Source of the DNA: Hyphomicrobiales bacterium
Lineage (GTDB): Bacteria > Pseudomonadota > Alphaproteobacteria > Rhizobiales > Rhizobiaceae
Length of the DNA: 48,028 nucleotides
NCBI GenBank assembly: GCA_002709005.1
Contig: PAPH01000063.1
Coordinates: forward strand, 1-48,028
Direction: 5' to 3'
In this document: positions 15,528-24,067 of the stretch, one piece after another
How positions within the stretch are numbered: position 1 is the stretch's first letter
Layout: each line of letters starts with the position of its first letter
Notes under the pieces: model-generated
What the model was told of the DNA's origin: nothing
The model's database searches: none
What the model saw: the letters and a program-made list of their open reading frames with translations, nothing else
Program-made: the position numbers and the translations under genes

Positions 15528-15959
15528 CCAAGACTGCTTCTCACCTTGATTGCCGGGATTGCCGCCTTCACCTTGTTGCCGAGCCCGTGCCCCGTCTTCG
15601 CTCAGACCGAGGCGCCGGTTCTCGAAAAGTGGTATCCGGCGCTCTTCGCCGCCGATGCCGAGACGCTTGGCTCCCTGCTCTCCAACGACGCGGAAATCCG
15701 CCTCGAGGATCTCGGCATCACCCAGACGAAGGCCGAGTTTCTGGAATCCCTTGGCGCGTGGAAGGACAGTATCGAGGGTGCGGCCTTCGCATGGAAGCTT
15801 GCTGCCGGCGCGCCGGCGAGCGCCACGGAAGCCACCGCGCTCGTCTGCTACCGCTTTCCGTCCAACGAACTTCTCACCCGCGAGGTTTTCACCTTCGCGG
15901 CCGGAAAGATCACTGAAAGTGTACAGACGACGGAAGGCGAGAGCTGTGCGGGGTTCTGA
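15525..15959 (+). CDS. Exported NTF2-like (SnoaL-type) protein
   Basis: The 144-residue protein starts with a signal peptide (MPRLLLTLIAGIAAFTLLPS, cleavage near VFAQ-T). The mature domain, about 115 residues, has the alpha+beta order of the NTF2/SnoaL fold: helices around EKWYPALFAADAETLGSLL, then NDAEIRLEDLGI, then strands CYRFPSNELLTREVFTFAAGKI. Proteins of this kind are often small binding or lumazine-type enzymes; the function here is unknown. Two starts are possible: ATG 15525 after TTGAGGAGGAACCC, and an in-frame ATG at 15498 after CTGAGGAGGAACGG, giving nine more residues. The first matches the signal peptide better. Confidence 0.7.
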   Translation: MPRLLLTLIAGIAAFTLLPSPCPVFAQTEAPVLEKWYPALFAADAETLGSLLSNDAEIRLEDLGITQTKAEFLESLGAWKDSIEGAAFAWKLAAGAPASATEATALVCYRFPSNELLTREVFTFAAGKITESVQTTEGESCAGF

Positions 15960-15986
15960 ACCCGGCTCCCGCCTTCGTCACAAATC

Positions 15987-16808
15987 CTAGCTGCCGTCGA
16001 TCTCGGCGCCGATGATGGCGATCGCCTTCTGGTAGACGCCGGCGGCGTTCCAGCCCTGGATGGCGCGGAAATTCGCCTGTCCGGGCTGGTATCCGGCGCC
16101 CGGCTGCCAGCCATGGGCGCGCAGGAAATTGGCGGTCGAGGCCAGCGCGTCGGCCTTCGAGCGAAGATCGACCGAGCGGTTACCGTCCCCCGAGGCACCG
16201 TAATTGATCACGTTGCGCGGCAGGAACTGGGTCTGGCCGATCTCCCCATGGGCCGCGCCCTTGAAATCGGGGCTGATCCAGCCGCGTTCGATGAGCGTGA
16301 GAAGCGCATAGAGCTGATCGGTGAAATAGGCCGAGCGGCGGCAGTCATAAGCGAGCGTCGACACCGCCGACATGGTGTGCTGGTTGCCCATGAACGAACC
16401 GAAGCCGCTCTCCATGCCCCAGATCGCGATCAGCGGGCCGGCCGGAACGCCGTAACGCTTCTCGATGGCGTTGAAGAGGGCGGCGTTGGATTTCTTCAGC
16501 CCCTTGCCGCGCGAGATGATGGCGTTGGCGCCGCGCTTGGCCATGAACTGTTCCAGGGAGAGCTTGAAGCTGTGCTGGTTGCGATCGAGGCTGATGGTCT
16601 TGGTCGCGTAGCGGACATTGCGGAACGCGTTGTCGAGCGTGCGCTGCGACACACCCTGGCTGGCGGCTTCCGCCTTGAACTGACCGATCCAGGTATTGAA
16701 ACCGCCGGCATTGTTGCCGCACTGCGCCGCGAAAGCGGGAGAGGAAATGCCTGCCGCGAGCAGGGCTGCAGCTAGAAAACCGAACCGACGCCGACCGTGT
16801 CTGACCAT
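15987..16808 (-). CDS. Lytic murein transglycosylase, MltB family
   Basis: This 273-residue exported protein has a signal peptide (LAAALLAAGISSPAFA) and the SLT_2 (MltB-type) domain. The catalytic glutamate is in IAIWGMESGFGSFMG near residue 133; GEIGQTQFLPRNVINYG and the closing GYQPGQANFRAIQGWNAAGVYQKAIAI are also family hallmarks. It cleaves the MurNAc-GlcNAc bond of peptidoglycan to leave 1,6-anhydro ends, in the periplasm. No lipobox is seen, so it is soluble, and there is no C-terminal peptidoglycan-binding domain. It converges with the NTF2-like gene. Confidence 0.92.
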   Translation of the reverse strand: MVRHGRRRFGFLAAALLAAGISSPAFAAQCGNNAGGFNTWIGQFKAEAASQGVSQRTLDNAFRNVRYATKTISLDRNQHSFKLSLEQFMAKRGANAIISRGKGLKKSNAALFNAIEKRYGVPAGPLIAIWGMESGFGSFMGNQHTMSAVSTLAYDCRRSAYFTDQLYALLTLIERGWISPDFKGAAHGEIGQTQFLPRNVINYGASGDGNRSVDLRSKADALASTANFLRAHGWQPGAGYQPGQANFRAIQGWNAAGVYQKAIAIIGAEIDGS

Positions 16809-16890
16809 ATTTTAGAAACCTCTAAGTAGAGAAAGCCCTGCCCCGCGCGGACTGTGCCAGCAAAGCGGGAAAAAGTCACCACGGGCGCAA

Positions 16891-16921
16891 AAAGAAAGGC
16901 CCGCGCGGATCGCGGGCCTTT
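16891..16921 (-). terminator. Terminator of asd
   Basis: Perfect stem AAAGGCCCGCG / CGCGGGCCTTT (16895-16921) with a five-base loop. On the minus strand it runs on as TTTCTTTTTG. It lies 19 bases after the asd stop. Confidence 0.85.
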
Positions 16922-16939
16922 GACGCAATATGCACGCGG

Positions 16940-17971
16940 TCAGGCCGCGGCCTTGCTCGTCAGCAGACCGCGATTGACCAGAAGCTCGGCGATCTGGATC
17001 GTATTGAGCGCCGCGCCCTTGCGCAGGTTGTCCGAAACCACCCAGATGTTGAGGCCGTTCTCGACCGTGGCGTCCTCGCGGATGCGGGAAATATAGGTGG
17101 CGTCGTCGCCCGCACTTTCATAAGGCGTGACATAGCCACCCGGCTCATGCTTGTCGACGACCAGGCATCCCGGAGCGTCGCGCAGGATATCGCGGGCCTC
17201 ATCGGCGGTGATCTCGTTTTCAAACTCGATATTGACCGATTCGGCGTGGCCGATGAAAACCGGCACGCGCACGGCGGTGCAGGTCAGCCTGATCTTCGGA
17301 TCGAGGATCTTCTTGGTCTCCGCCAGAACCTTCCACTCTTCCTTCGTGTAGCCATCCTCCATGAAGACGTCGATGTGCGGAATGACATTGAAGGCAATGC
17401 GCTTGGGGAACTTCTTGGTCTCGATCGGATCGGCGACGAAGACGGCGCGGGTCTGGTTGAACAGTTCGTCCATCGCATCCTTGCCGGCGCCGGAAACCGA
17501 CTGATAGGTCGAGACCACCACGCGCTTGATCTTTGCCTTGTCGTGGAGCGGCTTGAGCGCGACGACGAGCTGGGCGGTGGAGCAGTTCGGGTTGGCGATG
17601 ATGTTCTTCTTGCGGAAGCCCTCGATCGCGTCCGGGTTCACTTCCGGAACGATCAGCGGCACTTCGGCGTCGTAGCGCCAGGCCGAGGAATTGTCGATCA
17701 CCACGCAGCCGGCGGCGCCGATCTTCGGGGAATACTTCTTCGATACCTCGCCGCCCGCCGACATCAGGCAGATGTCGGTCTTGGAGAAATCGTGGGTTTC
17801 GAGGTTCTTGACCTTGAGCGTCTTGTCCCCGAAGGACACCTCGGTTCCGACCGAACGGCTGGACGCCAGTGCGAAGACCTCGTCGACAGGAAAGTTGCGT
17901 TCGGCGAGGATGTTGAGCATCTCCCGGCCGACATTGCCGGTAGCCCCGACTACTGCGATTTTGAAACCCAT
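16940..17971 (-). CDS. asd: Aspartate-semialdehyde dehydrogenase
   Basis: The enzyme reduces aspartyl phosphate to aspartate semialdehyde with NADPH, the branch point to lysine, diaminopimelate, threonine and methionine. Its 343 residues start with the Rossmann motif VVGATGNVGREML; the catalytic Cys is in ANPNCSTAQLVVALKPLHD near residue 130 and the His-bearing GHAESV near 247. DNSSAWR and the GAGKDAMDEL element are also family hallmarks. In many Rhizobiales asd lies beside leuB; here two small plus-strand genes separate them. Confidence 0.96.
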   Translation of the reverse strand: MGFKIAVVGATGNVGREMLNILAERNFPVDEVFALASSRSVGTEVSFGDKTLKVKNLETHDFSKTDICLMSAGGEVSKKYSPKIGAAGCVVIDNSSAWRYDAEVPLIVPEVNPDAIEGFRKKNIIANPNCSTAQLVVALKPLHDKAKIKRVVVSTYQSVSGAGKDAMDELFNQTRAVFVADPIETKKFPKRIAFNVIPHIDVFMEDGYTKEEWKVLAETKKILDPKIRLTCTAVRVPVFIGHAESVNIEFENEITADEARDILRDAPGCLVVDKHEPGGYVTPYESAGDDATYISRIREDATVENGLNIWVVSDNLRKGAALNTIQIAELLVNRGLLTSKAAA

Positions 17972-18283
17972 GTTACCTTGCTCCGTTCTCCCCCTTTGCT
18001 TTGGTCAAGCGCCACTCATCCCGCCCCCGGGAGAGTGTGGGGCGGACGCGGTCAGATCGTGGTTTTGGTCTTGATCGTGGTCATGGCGGCTGCCTTCATG
18101 ATCCAAAGGCGGCTGAAAGTCAATGACGGCACCGCATCTGAAGCCAGGCCGGAGAGGAGCGCGAACACGACGGCTTGATCGGTACGGGCCTCGTCAATGC
18201 CGCATTGCGCGCTAGCCTTAAGGGAACGAGGTAATCGGGACGTACAGCGTCGCGAACCGCGTTAATCAACTGGGAGAGACGAC
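17972..18283. other. Intergenic stretch between asd and the DUF6152 gene
   Basis: About 310 bases between divergent genes. It must hold the asd promoter, but no clear -35/-10 pair stood out. The only coding signal is the small frame at 18035-18178, given separately. Confidence 0.5.
18035..18178 (+). CDS. Possible small membrane protein (47 residues)
   Basis: A GTG-initiated frame encodes a hydrophobic run (IVVLVLIVVMAAAFMI) followed by a basic and polar tail, the shape of a single-span membrane protein. The upstream GGGAGA is too close to the GTG to be a good ribosome binding site, and an ATG at the position of VVM would cut into the helix. No family recognised. Confidence 0.25.
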   Translation: MWGGRGQIVVLVLIVVMAAAFMIQRRLKVNDGTASEARPERSANTTA

Positions 18284-18685
18284 ATGACGACCCTTCTTCA
18301 TCGCCTGCCCCGCACAGCCCGCACCGGCATGATGGCCGCCGGTCTTGCCGCCCTCGCCGCCGTACCCGCCCTGGCTCATCACGGCTGGTCGTGGACAGAC
18401 TCCGGCTTCTTCAAGCTCGAAGGCGAAATCACCGCCGTATATGTGGGCAATCCCCATGCCACGATGGACGTCGATGCCGAAGGGGAAATCTGGCGGGTGG
18501 AACTCGCCCCGCCAAGCCGCACCACCGCCACGGGCTTCAGCGAAGAGATCGCAGCGCCCGGCAAGGAAGTGATCGCCATCGGCAATCGTTCGCAGGACGA
18601 GGGCGAACGGCGGATGAAGGCCGTGCGCGTGACCATCGACGGCACCGATTACGACGTCTATCCGCGGCGCGCCTCGGACATCTGA
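18284..18685 (+). CDS. DUF6152 family exported protein
   Basis: A 133-residue protein with a signal peptide ending near ALAHHGW. The mature part begins HHGWSWTDSGFFKLEGEITAVYVGNPHATMDVDAEGE, the DUF6152 pattern with its leading His pair, and forms a small beta-barrel-like domain. The protein is probably periplasmic. The ribosome binding site is GGGAGAG about seven bases before the ATG. A membrane protein gene follows after six bases. Members often sit in such pairs; the function is unknown, and the HH motif at the mature N-terminus could bind metal. Confidence 0.8.
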   Translation: MTTLLHRLPRTARTGMMAAGLAALAAVPALAHHGWSWTDSGFFKLEGEITAVYVGNPHATMDVDAEGEIWRVELAPPSRTTATGFSEEIAAPGKEVIAIGNRSQDEGERRMKAVRVTIDGTDYDVYPRRASDI

Positions 18686-18691
18686 CGGACC

Positions 18692-19114
18692 GTGGTCGCG
18701 ACGATTCTCGAAGCCATCGCCGCCTTTCCGCTGTCGGCGTGGCTGAGAACCTCCTTCGTGGCCTATCCGCTGGTCAGCGCCCTGCACATTCTGGGGGCCG
18801 GCGGACTGGTAACGCTTGTCTGGCTGATGCATCGGGCGGGCGGCAGAAACCCCGAAAACTGGGGCCGCTATCGCCGCCTGGCGGCTGCGGCGCTTGCCGT
18901 GATGGTGGTCAGCGGGCTTGCGCTCTTCTCGGTCAAACCCGTCGACTACGCCGCCAATCCGGCCTTCCTGATAAAAATGGCACTTATAGTATTGGCGCTC
19001 GCCAACATCGCCATTTATGAGGCCTTACCCGCCTCGCGTCACGTGACGGCGGTGGTTTCGGTGGCCGTGTGGCCCGGCGTACTCGTCGCCGGGCGTTTTG
19101 TCGGGTTCGTCTGA
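18692..19114 (+). CDS. Integral membrane protein, DUF6644-like
   Basis: The 140-residue protein has four hydrophobic spans: residues about 15-40 (AYPLVSALHILGAGGLVTLVWLM), 60-82, 92-112 and 118-138. The His in SALHILG in the first helix recalls small haem-binding or DoxX-like membrane proteins. The GTG start lies six bases after the DUF6152 stop, so the two are co-transcribed and perhaps work together, one exported and one in the membrane. The family name is tentative. Confidence 0.7.
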   Translation: MVATILEAIAAFPLSAWLRTSFVAYPLVSALHILGAGGLVTLVWLMHRAGGRNPENWGRYRRLAAAALAVMVVSGLALFSVKPVDYAANPAFLIKMALIVLALANIAIYEALPASRHVTAVVSVAVWPGVLVAGRFVGFV

Positions 19115-19137
19115 ACCGGGCCAAATCCCCGGATGGA

Positions 19138-20241
19138 TCAGGCCGCGTAGGCCTTGACCACCGCATCGCCCATCTCGGCGGTCGACACCTTGGTGCAGCC
19201 CTCGGACATGATGTCGCCGGTACGCAGGCCCGCGTCGAGTACGCTGGAAATGGCTGCCTCGAGACGGTCGGCTTCGGCCACCATGTTGAACGAGTAGCGC
19301 AGGCACATGGCGAATGACGCGATCATGGCGATTGGGTTGGCGATGCCCTGTCCGGCGATGTCGGGTGCCGAGCCGTGCACCGGCTCGTAGAGCGCCTTGC
19401 GGCTTCCGGTCTTCGGGTCCGGAGCGCCGAGCGAAGCCGAGGGCAGCATGCCGAGCGAGCCGGTCAGCATGGCGGCGACGTCGGACAGCATGTCGCCGAA
19501 CAGGTTGTCGGTGACGATGACGTCGAACTGCTTGGGCCAGCGCACGAGCTGCATGCCGCCGGCATCCGCCAGCATGTGCGAAAGCTTGACGTCGGAATAT
19601 TTCGCCTTGTGGGTGGCAGTCACCACCTCGTTCCACAACACGCCCGACTTCATGACGTTGCGCTTTTCCATCGAGCAGACTTCGTTGCGGCGCGTGCGCG
19701 CCAGTTCGAAGGCCACGCCGGCGATGCGCTCGATCTCGTAGGTGTCGTAGACCTGGGTATCGATGCCGCGCTTCTGGCCGTTGCCGAGATCTATGATCTC
19801 CTTGGGCTCTCCGAAATAGACGCCGCCGGTCAATTCGCGCACGATAAGGATGTCGAGGCCCTCGACCACGTCCGGCTTGAGCGACGAGGAGGCGGCAAGC
19901 GCCGGGTAGCAGATCGCCGGGCGCAGATTGGCGAAGAGCTCCATATCCTTGCGAAGACGCAGCAGGCCGGCTTCCGGACGGACGTCATAGGGCACGCTGT
20001 CCCACTTCGGTCCGCCGACGGCGCCGAACAGCACGGCATCAGCCGCCATCGCCTTGTCCATGTCGGCATCCGAGATCGCCGTGCCATGTGCGTCATAGGC
20101 CGAACCGCCGACCAGGCCCTCGTCGGTTTCGAAACCGGCGGACTCTTCCGCGTTCATGAATTCGATGAGCTTGCGGACCTCGGCCATGGCCTCGGGGCCG
20201 ATGCCGTCGCCGGGAAGCAGGAAGAGTTTGCGGTTAGCCAT
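19138..20241 (-). CDS. leuB: 3-isopropylmalate dehydrogenase
   Basis: The enzyme oxidises and decarboxylates 3-isopropylmalate with NAD in leucine synthesis. At 367 residues it is the usual length. [10 protein letters not shown] opens the protein; [14 protein letters not shown] holds the substrate Arg and Tyr; [13 protein letters not shown] holds the catalytic Lys; [20 protein letters not shown] holds the metal-binding Asp residues; [17 protein letters not shown] is the nucleotide loop. It lies downstream of leuD on the same strand, but an acyl carrier protein and a ketosynthase gene are placed between them. Confidence 0.97.
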   Translation of the reverse strand: MANRKLFLLPGDGIGPEAMAEVRKLIEFMNAEESAGFETDEGLVGGSAYDAHGTAISDADMDKAMAADAVLFGAVGGPKWDSVPYDVRPEAGLLRLRKDMELFANLRPAICYPALAASSSLKPDVVEGLDILIVRELTGGVYFGEPKEIIDLGNGQKRGIDTQVYDTYEIERIAGVAFELARTRRNEVCSMEKRNVMKSGVLWNEVVTATHKAKYSDVKLSHMLADAGGMQLVRWPKQFDVIVTDNLFGDMLSDVAAMLTGSLGMLPSASLGAPDPKTGSRKALYEPVHGSAPDIAGQGIANPIAMIASFAMCLRYSFNMVAEADRLEAAISSVLDAGLRTGDIMSEGCTKVSTAEMGDAVVKAYAA

Positions 20242-20357
20242 GAAATGTCGCCTCGAAGGAATAAATGCGGGAATGCGGCGGTGTTCTTAATCCATCTCCG
20301 GCGGGTTGGGAACCCGCCCGCGGCCCGGCGCGCGCCTACCGATCAGGCACCCGCGGC

Positions 20358-21569
20358 TCAGACCTTGCCGAAAGCCAGCACGGCGTTGGTGCCGCCGAAG
20401 GCGAAGGCGTTTGAGATCGCCACGCGGACCTCGCGCTCGCGCGCATCGTTGGGGGTCACGTCGAGATCGCAGTCCGGATCCTCGGCCTCGTAATTGATGG
20501 TCGGCGGAATGACGCCGTCCCGGATCGCGCCGATGCAGGCGATCATCTCGATGGCGCTCGAGCCGCCAAGGCAGTGCCCGTGCATCGATTTGGTGGAGGA
20601 CACGGACACGGAATCGGCCGCCGTGCCAAGCGCGGCGCGGATGGCCTTGGTTTCGGTCTTGTCGTTGGCCTGCGTGCCGGTGCCGTGAGCGTTGATGTAA
20701 TCGATCGCATCGGAAGCCAGCCCGGCATCGGCGAGGCAATTGCGGATCGCCTGGGTCGGGCCTTCGACCGTCGGGGTGACGATATCGGCGGCATCGCCTG
20801 AAAGCCCGCTGCCGAGGATCTCGGCGAGGATGGTCGCGCCTCGGGCTTTCGCATGCTCGTAACTCTCGATGACGGCCACAGCCGCGCCCTCGCCGAGCAT
20901 CAGCCCGTCACGATTGGCGGAGAATGGCCGGCATTTCGTGCGCGCCAGTACCCGGAGCGCTTCCCAGGCCTTGAGAATCCCGTATTGGATCGGTGTGTCC
21001 GTCCCGCCAGCCAGCATCACGTCGGCGCGGCCGAGCCGGATCTGGTCGACGGCCGAAACCAGCGCGTGATTGCCCGAGGTGCAGGCCGAGGTAACACCGA
21101 AGACCGGGCCGCGCAGACCGAGATCCATCGATACCTGCCCGGCCGGCGCGCCGGGCATGGCGCGCGGAACGGTGAGGATATGGGTCCGCTTCTTGCCGTG
21201 TTCGAGAATGTCGCGATAGCTCTCGTCGACCGCGTCGGCGCCATAAATGCCGGTACCGATCACCGCGCCGGCGCGCAGTTCGTCGAAATCGCCCGCGGAA
21301 AGACCCGCCTGCGCCATCGCCTGGCGGGCGGAGATCACCGAAAGCCGGCTGAATTCGCCCATCGCCACCTTGCGGCGCGGATCGATACCGTCTTCCTCCA
21401 GCCTGTCCATCAGCGGATAGACCATTCCGACCTTCAGGTCGCGCGGCTCGATCGGCAGCGGTCCGCTGCCGTCATGGCCGGCTTTCATGTTGGCCCAGAT
21501 TTCGTCGGCGTTGCGGCCGAGCGAGCAGATGCCGCCCAGTCCGGTGATGACGACGCGGGCGCGCGTCAT
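20358..21569 (-). CDS. NodE-like beta-ketoacyl-ACP synthase
   Basis: The 403-residue protein is a KAS I/II condensing enzyme with an intact Cys-His-His triad: Cys163 in VTSACTSGNHAL, His295 in NAHGTGTQ, His332 in SMHGHCLGG. The stretches QVSMDLGLRGPVFGVTSAC, VDQIRLGRADVMLAGG, CRPFSANRDGLMLGEGAA and PDCDLDVTPN recall NodE of rhizobia more than FabF. The ATG at 21569 overlaps the stop of the ACP gene (ATGA), so the two are translationally coupled as nodF and nodE are. A longer frame begins 25 codons upstream but lies within the ACP gene. It likely builds a special acyl chain on the partner ACP. The product is unknown; no other nod gene is nearby. Confidence 0.88.
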   Translation of the reverse strand: MTRARVVITGLGGICSLGRNADEIWANMKAGHDGSGPLPIEPRDLKVGMVYPLMDRLEEDGIDPRRKVAMGEFSRLSVISARQAMAQAGLSAGDFDELRAGAVIGTGIYGADAVDESYRDILEHGKKRTHILTVPRAMPGAPAGQVSMDLGLRGPVFGVTSACTSGNHALVSAVDQIRLGRADVMLAGGTDTPIQYGILKAWEALRVLARTKCRPFSANRDGLMLGEGAAVAVIESYEHAKARGATILAEILGSGLSGDAADIVTPTVEGPTQAIRNCLADAGLASDAIDYINAHGTGTQANDKTETKAIRAALGTAADSVSVSSTKSMHGHCLGGSSAIEMIACIGAIRDGVIPPTINYEAEDPDCDLDVTPNDAREREVRVAISNAFAFGGTNAVLAFGKV

Positions 21570-21829
21570 GATCCGGCCGATTTCTCTGCGAGCAGTTCCT
21601 TGATGAGGGCAACCACGTCGCCCACCGTCTTCAGCGATTCCCACGCCTCGGCGGTATTGAGATCGACATGAACGTCGTACTCGTCCTCGAGATCCATCAC
21701 CACCTCGGTGAGTTCGAGCGAATTGATCTCGAGTTCGTCGAGTTCGGAGTTCGCGCCGATTTCGCTTTCGTCGCGCGGACTGACTGCGGCGATGATCGAA
21801 ACGACCTTCTTTTCGATTTCGTCACTCAT
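21566..21829 (-). CDS. NodF-like acyl carrier protein
   Basis: This 87-residue protein has the four-helix ACP layout with the phosphopantetheine serine at position 37. The usual D-S-L is replaced by N-S-L (ELEINSLELTE). The C-terminal half VDLNTAEAWESLKTVGDVVALIKELL resembles NodF (which has an LNTADAW...GDVV-type segment) and not the housekeeping AcpP. The start is the ATG at 21829 with AGGAGAG seven bases upstream; a longer frame adds six residues. It is coupled to the NodE-like synthase. It probably carries the chain that the synthase extends. Confidence 0.88.
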   Translation of the reverse strand: MSDEIEKKVVSIIAAVSPRDESEIGANSELDELEINSLELTEVVMDLEDEYDVHVDLNTAEAWESLKTVGDVVALIKELLAEKSAGS

Positions 21830-21847
21830 GCCGAACTCTCCTTGCAT

Positions 21848-21931
21848 ACCTCTCCCCCTGACCGGACCCCAGCGACCGGGCGCCGAGCGCCGGGCGGCTG
21901 CCTCCTTCCCGGCCGGGAGGGGTGTTTCGCG
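21848..21931 (-). other. G+C-rich leader with hairpins between leuD and the ACP gene
   Basis: The gap holds at least two self-complementary stretches (GGCGC-CGA-GCGCC at about 21878-21890, and CCCGG/CCGGG near 21908-21917). None has a T-run, so a terminator is not proven; they may mark partial separation of leuD from the acyl genes. Confidence 0.35.
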
Positions 21932-22537
21932 TTATGCCCAGCTGCGCTCGTTCGCGAGCTTGCTCTCATAGGCGGCGATCTCCGACGCCTTGGCAAGCGT
22001 CAGGCCGATATCGTCGAGCCCGTTGAGCAGGCAGTGTTTCTTGAAGGCATCGATCTCGAAGTTGATCGTGCCGCCGTCCGGGCCATGGATTTCCTGTGCC
22101 TCGAGATCGACCGACAGCGTGGCGTTGGCGCCGCGCTCGGCGTCGTCCATCAGCTTGTCGAGTTCGTCCTGCGACACGACGATCGGCAGAATGCCGTTCT
22201 TGAAGCAGTTGTTGTAGAAAATGTCGGCGAAGCTGGTCGAGATCACGCAGCGGATGCCGAAATCGAGAAGCGCCCAGGGCGCGTGCTCACGCGACGAGCC
22301 GCAGCCGAAATTGTCGCCCGCCACCAGGATCTGGGCGTTGCGGTAAGCCGGCTTGTTGAGCACGAAATCCGGATTTTCCGAACCGTCCTCGTTATAGCGC
22401 GCTTCGGCGAAAAGGCCCTTGCCCAGCCCGGTGCGCTTGATCGTCTTCAGGTAATCCTTCGGGATGATCATGTCGGTGTCGATGTTGACCACCGGATAGG
22501 GGGCGGCAACGCCCGTCAGACGCGTGAATTTTTCCAT
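21932..22537 (-). CDS. leuD: 3-isopropylmalate dehydratase small subunit
   Basis: The protein has 201 residues. It has the swivel domain of the aconitase superfamily: [28 protein letters not shown] near the start and [50 protein letters not shown] in the middle. It pairs with LeuC (not in this window) to isomerise 2- to 3-isopropylmalate. It is the first gene of a leuD - ACP - KAS - leuB string on the minus strand. Confidence 0.97.
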   Translation of the reverse strand: MEKFTRLTGVAAPYPVVNIDTDMIIPKDYLKTIKRTGLGKGLFAEARYNEDGSENPDFVLNKPAYRNAQILVAGDNFGCGSSREHAPWALLDFGIRCVISTSFADIFYNNCFKNGILPIVVSQDELDKLMDDAERGANATLSVDLEAQEIHGPDGGTINFEIDAFKKHCLLNGLDDIGLTLAKASEIAAYESKLANERSWA

Positions 22538-22698
22538 GGCCTTGATCCTGTCATTAGCTGCGACCGCTTTAGCAAATGCCCACGGGAAAAAGAAGGGGTC
22601 GCGTGAAGGACAGGGTTTTGGAGCTTCCGGCTTGGCGAAAGCCGGGGAATCATCGGAGAGGCGCGCGGGCGACGGCCCGTGCGCCTACCGGCGATGAA

Positions 22699-22938
22699 TT
22701 ACATGTCGATGATGGTGCCGCGCCCGTCGTTCCACACGCGGGTGATGCGTTCGTCATGCTGGGGGCGGGTACGCGCATAGGCCGGCTGCGGGGCGGGCCG
22801 CTGCAGCATGGTCCGCGCGGTGCCCGCAAGGGTCAGCGTGGCGAGCGCCGCAAAGGCGATCACGCTGACGGCGGCGAAGCTCGCCAGCGCGAAAGCGGCG
22901 AGTGCGATGGAAAAGACGGCGAAAAGAATGCGTTTCAT
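22699..22938 (-). CDS. Small membrane protein of unknown function
   Basis: The 79-residue protein starts MKRILFAVFS and has about 40 hydrophobic residues in one long or two short helices, followed by a polar tail (QRPAPQPAYARTRPQHDERITRVW). It could be a signal-anchored or secreted protein. The ATG at 22938 was chosen because the frame upstream is low-complexity. No domain is recognised. It is divergent from the CitE-like gene. Two G+C hairpins lie after its stop (around 22630 and 22660-22685), without T-runs. Confidence 0.6.
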   Translation of the reverse strand: MKRILFAVFSIALAAFALASFAAVSVIAFAALATLTLAGTARTMLQRPAPQPAYARTRPQHDERITRVWNDGRGTIIDM

Positions 22939-23126
22939 GTCTCGTGTCCCATGTTTCCTCTTCAATGTGGGTGTTTTCACCCTCCGGTTCAACAGGCGCG
23001 GTCGGGCAGGAGGCGACCTGCGGCATTCGACCACGCTTCCGGTTTCCGGCTTCGCTTTGGAGCTTCGGTTTGGGGAATTGGATCGAGCCTTGAAAGATGG
23101 ACGCGGGACGGGCATGACTGGCACCC

Positions 23127-24044
23127 ATGAATTCGAACCCTTCCCAGCCGGCCGGCCAGCGCCCGACCCGTCCCCGCCGTTCCGTTCTTTACGTTCCGGG
23201 CGGCAACGAGCGCGCCATCGCCAAGGCCCGGACGCTCGATTGCGACGCGGTGATCTTCGATCTCGAGGATTCGGTCGCGCCTGATGCCAAGAGCGAGGCG
23301 CGTGAAAACCTTCGCACCCTCCTGAAACAACCGCTTGGCGGCGGACGCGAGACGATCATCCGCATCAATCCGCTTGCAAGCCCTTGGGGAGCCGAGGATT
23401 TGTTGGCCGCCCGGGGCCTGAAGCCCGACGCCATCCTCATCCCCAAGGTCGACAGCCCGGAGGCCATCGCCGAGGTTGACGACGCGCTCGACCAGACCGA
23501 CGCGCCCGATACACTCAGGCTCTGGGCGATGATCGAGACGCCCAAGGGAATCATGAACGCAGGCCAGATCGCCCGAGCCGCGCGGACGCCGGATTGCCGG
23601 CTCGACTGTTTCGTGACCGGAACGAATGACATCATCAAGGAAACGGGAGTGGCTCCGCTGCCCGGCCGCCCCTATCTGTCCACCTGGCTGATGGAGATCG
23701 TGCTCGCCGCCCGGGCCTACGGCCTCGACGCGCTCGACGGCGTCTACAATGATTTCCGCGACATGGAGGGTTTTGCGGCCGAATGCGCTCAGGGCCGCGC
23801 CATGGGGTTCGACGGCAAGACACTTATCCATCCCGGCCAGATCGGGACCACCAACGAAGCCTTCGGGATCGATGCGGCGCAACTCGAGGAGGCCCGCGCC
23901 ATCGTCGCCACTTTCGCCCGCCCGGAAAATGCTCGTGCCGGCGTGATCAGCCTCGATGGCCGTATGGTTGAGCGGCTGCATGCGGAGATGGCCGAAAAAC
24001 TGATCGCCAAGGCCGACGCACTCGCCGCGCGCGCCTCCGATTGA
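23127..24044 (+). CDS. CoA ester lyase, CitE/HpcH family
   Basis: The 305-residue protein is a CitE-like TIM-barrel lyase. RRSVLYVPGGNERAIAKA begins the barrel; VIFDLEDSVAPDAK holds a metal-binding acid; RINPLASPWG the CoA-binding Arg; WAMIETPKGIMNA holds the second metal acid (E); FVTGTNDIIKE and GKTLIHPGQIGTTNEAFG follow. It cleaves or forms the C-C bond of a 3-hydroxyacyl-CoA type substrate, such as malyl-, beta-methylmalyl- or citramalyl-CoA. There is no citrate lyase gene beside it, so it acts alone. The exact substrate is not known. Confidence 0.88.
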   Translation: MNSNPSQPAGQRPTRPRRSVLYVPGGNERAIAKARTLDCDAVIFDLEDSVAPDAKSEARENLRTLLKQPLGGGRETIIRINPLASPWGAEDLLAARGLKPDAILIPKVDSPEAIAEVDDALDQTDAPDTLRLWAMIETPKGIMNAGQIARAARTPDCRLDCFVTGTNDIIKETGVAPLPGRPYLSTWLMEIVLAARAYGLDALDGVYNDFRDMEGFAAECAQGRAMGFDGKTLIHPGQIGTTNEAFGIDAAQLEEARAIVATFARPENARAGVISLDGRMVERLHAEMAEKLIAKADALAARASD

Positions 24045-24067
24045 AGAGCCAACCGAGGAGATTTGCG

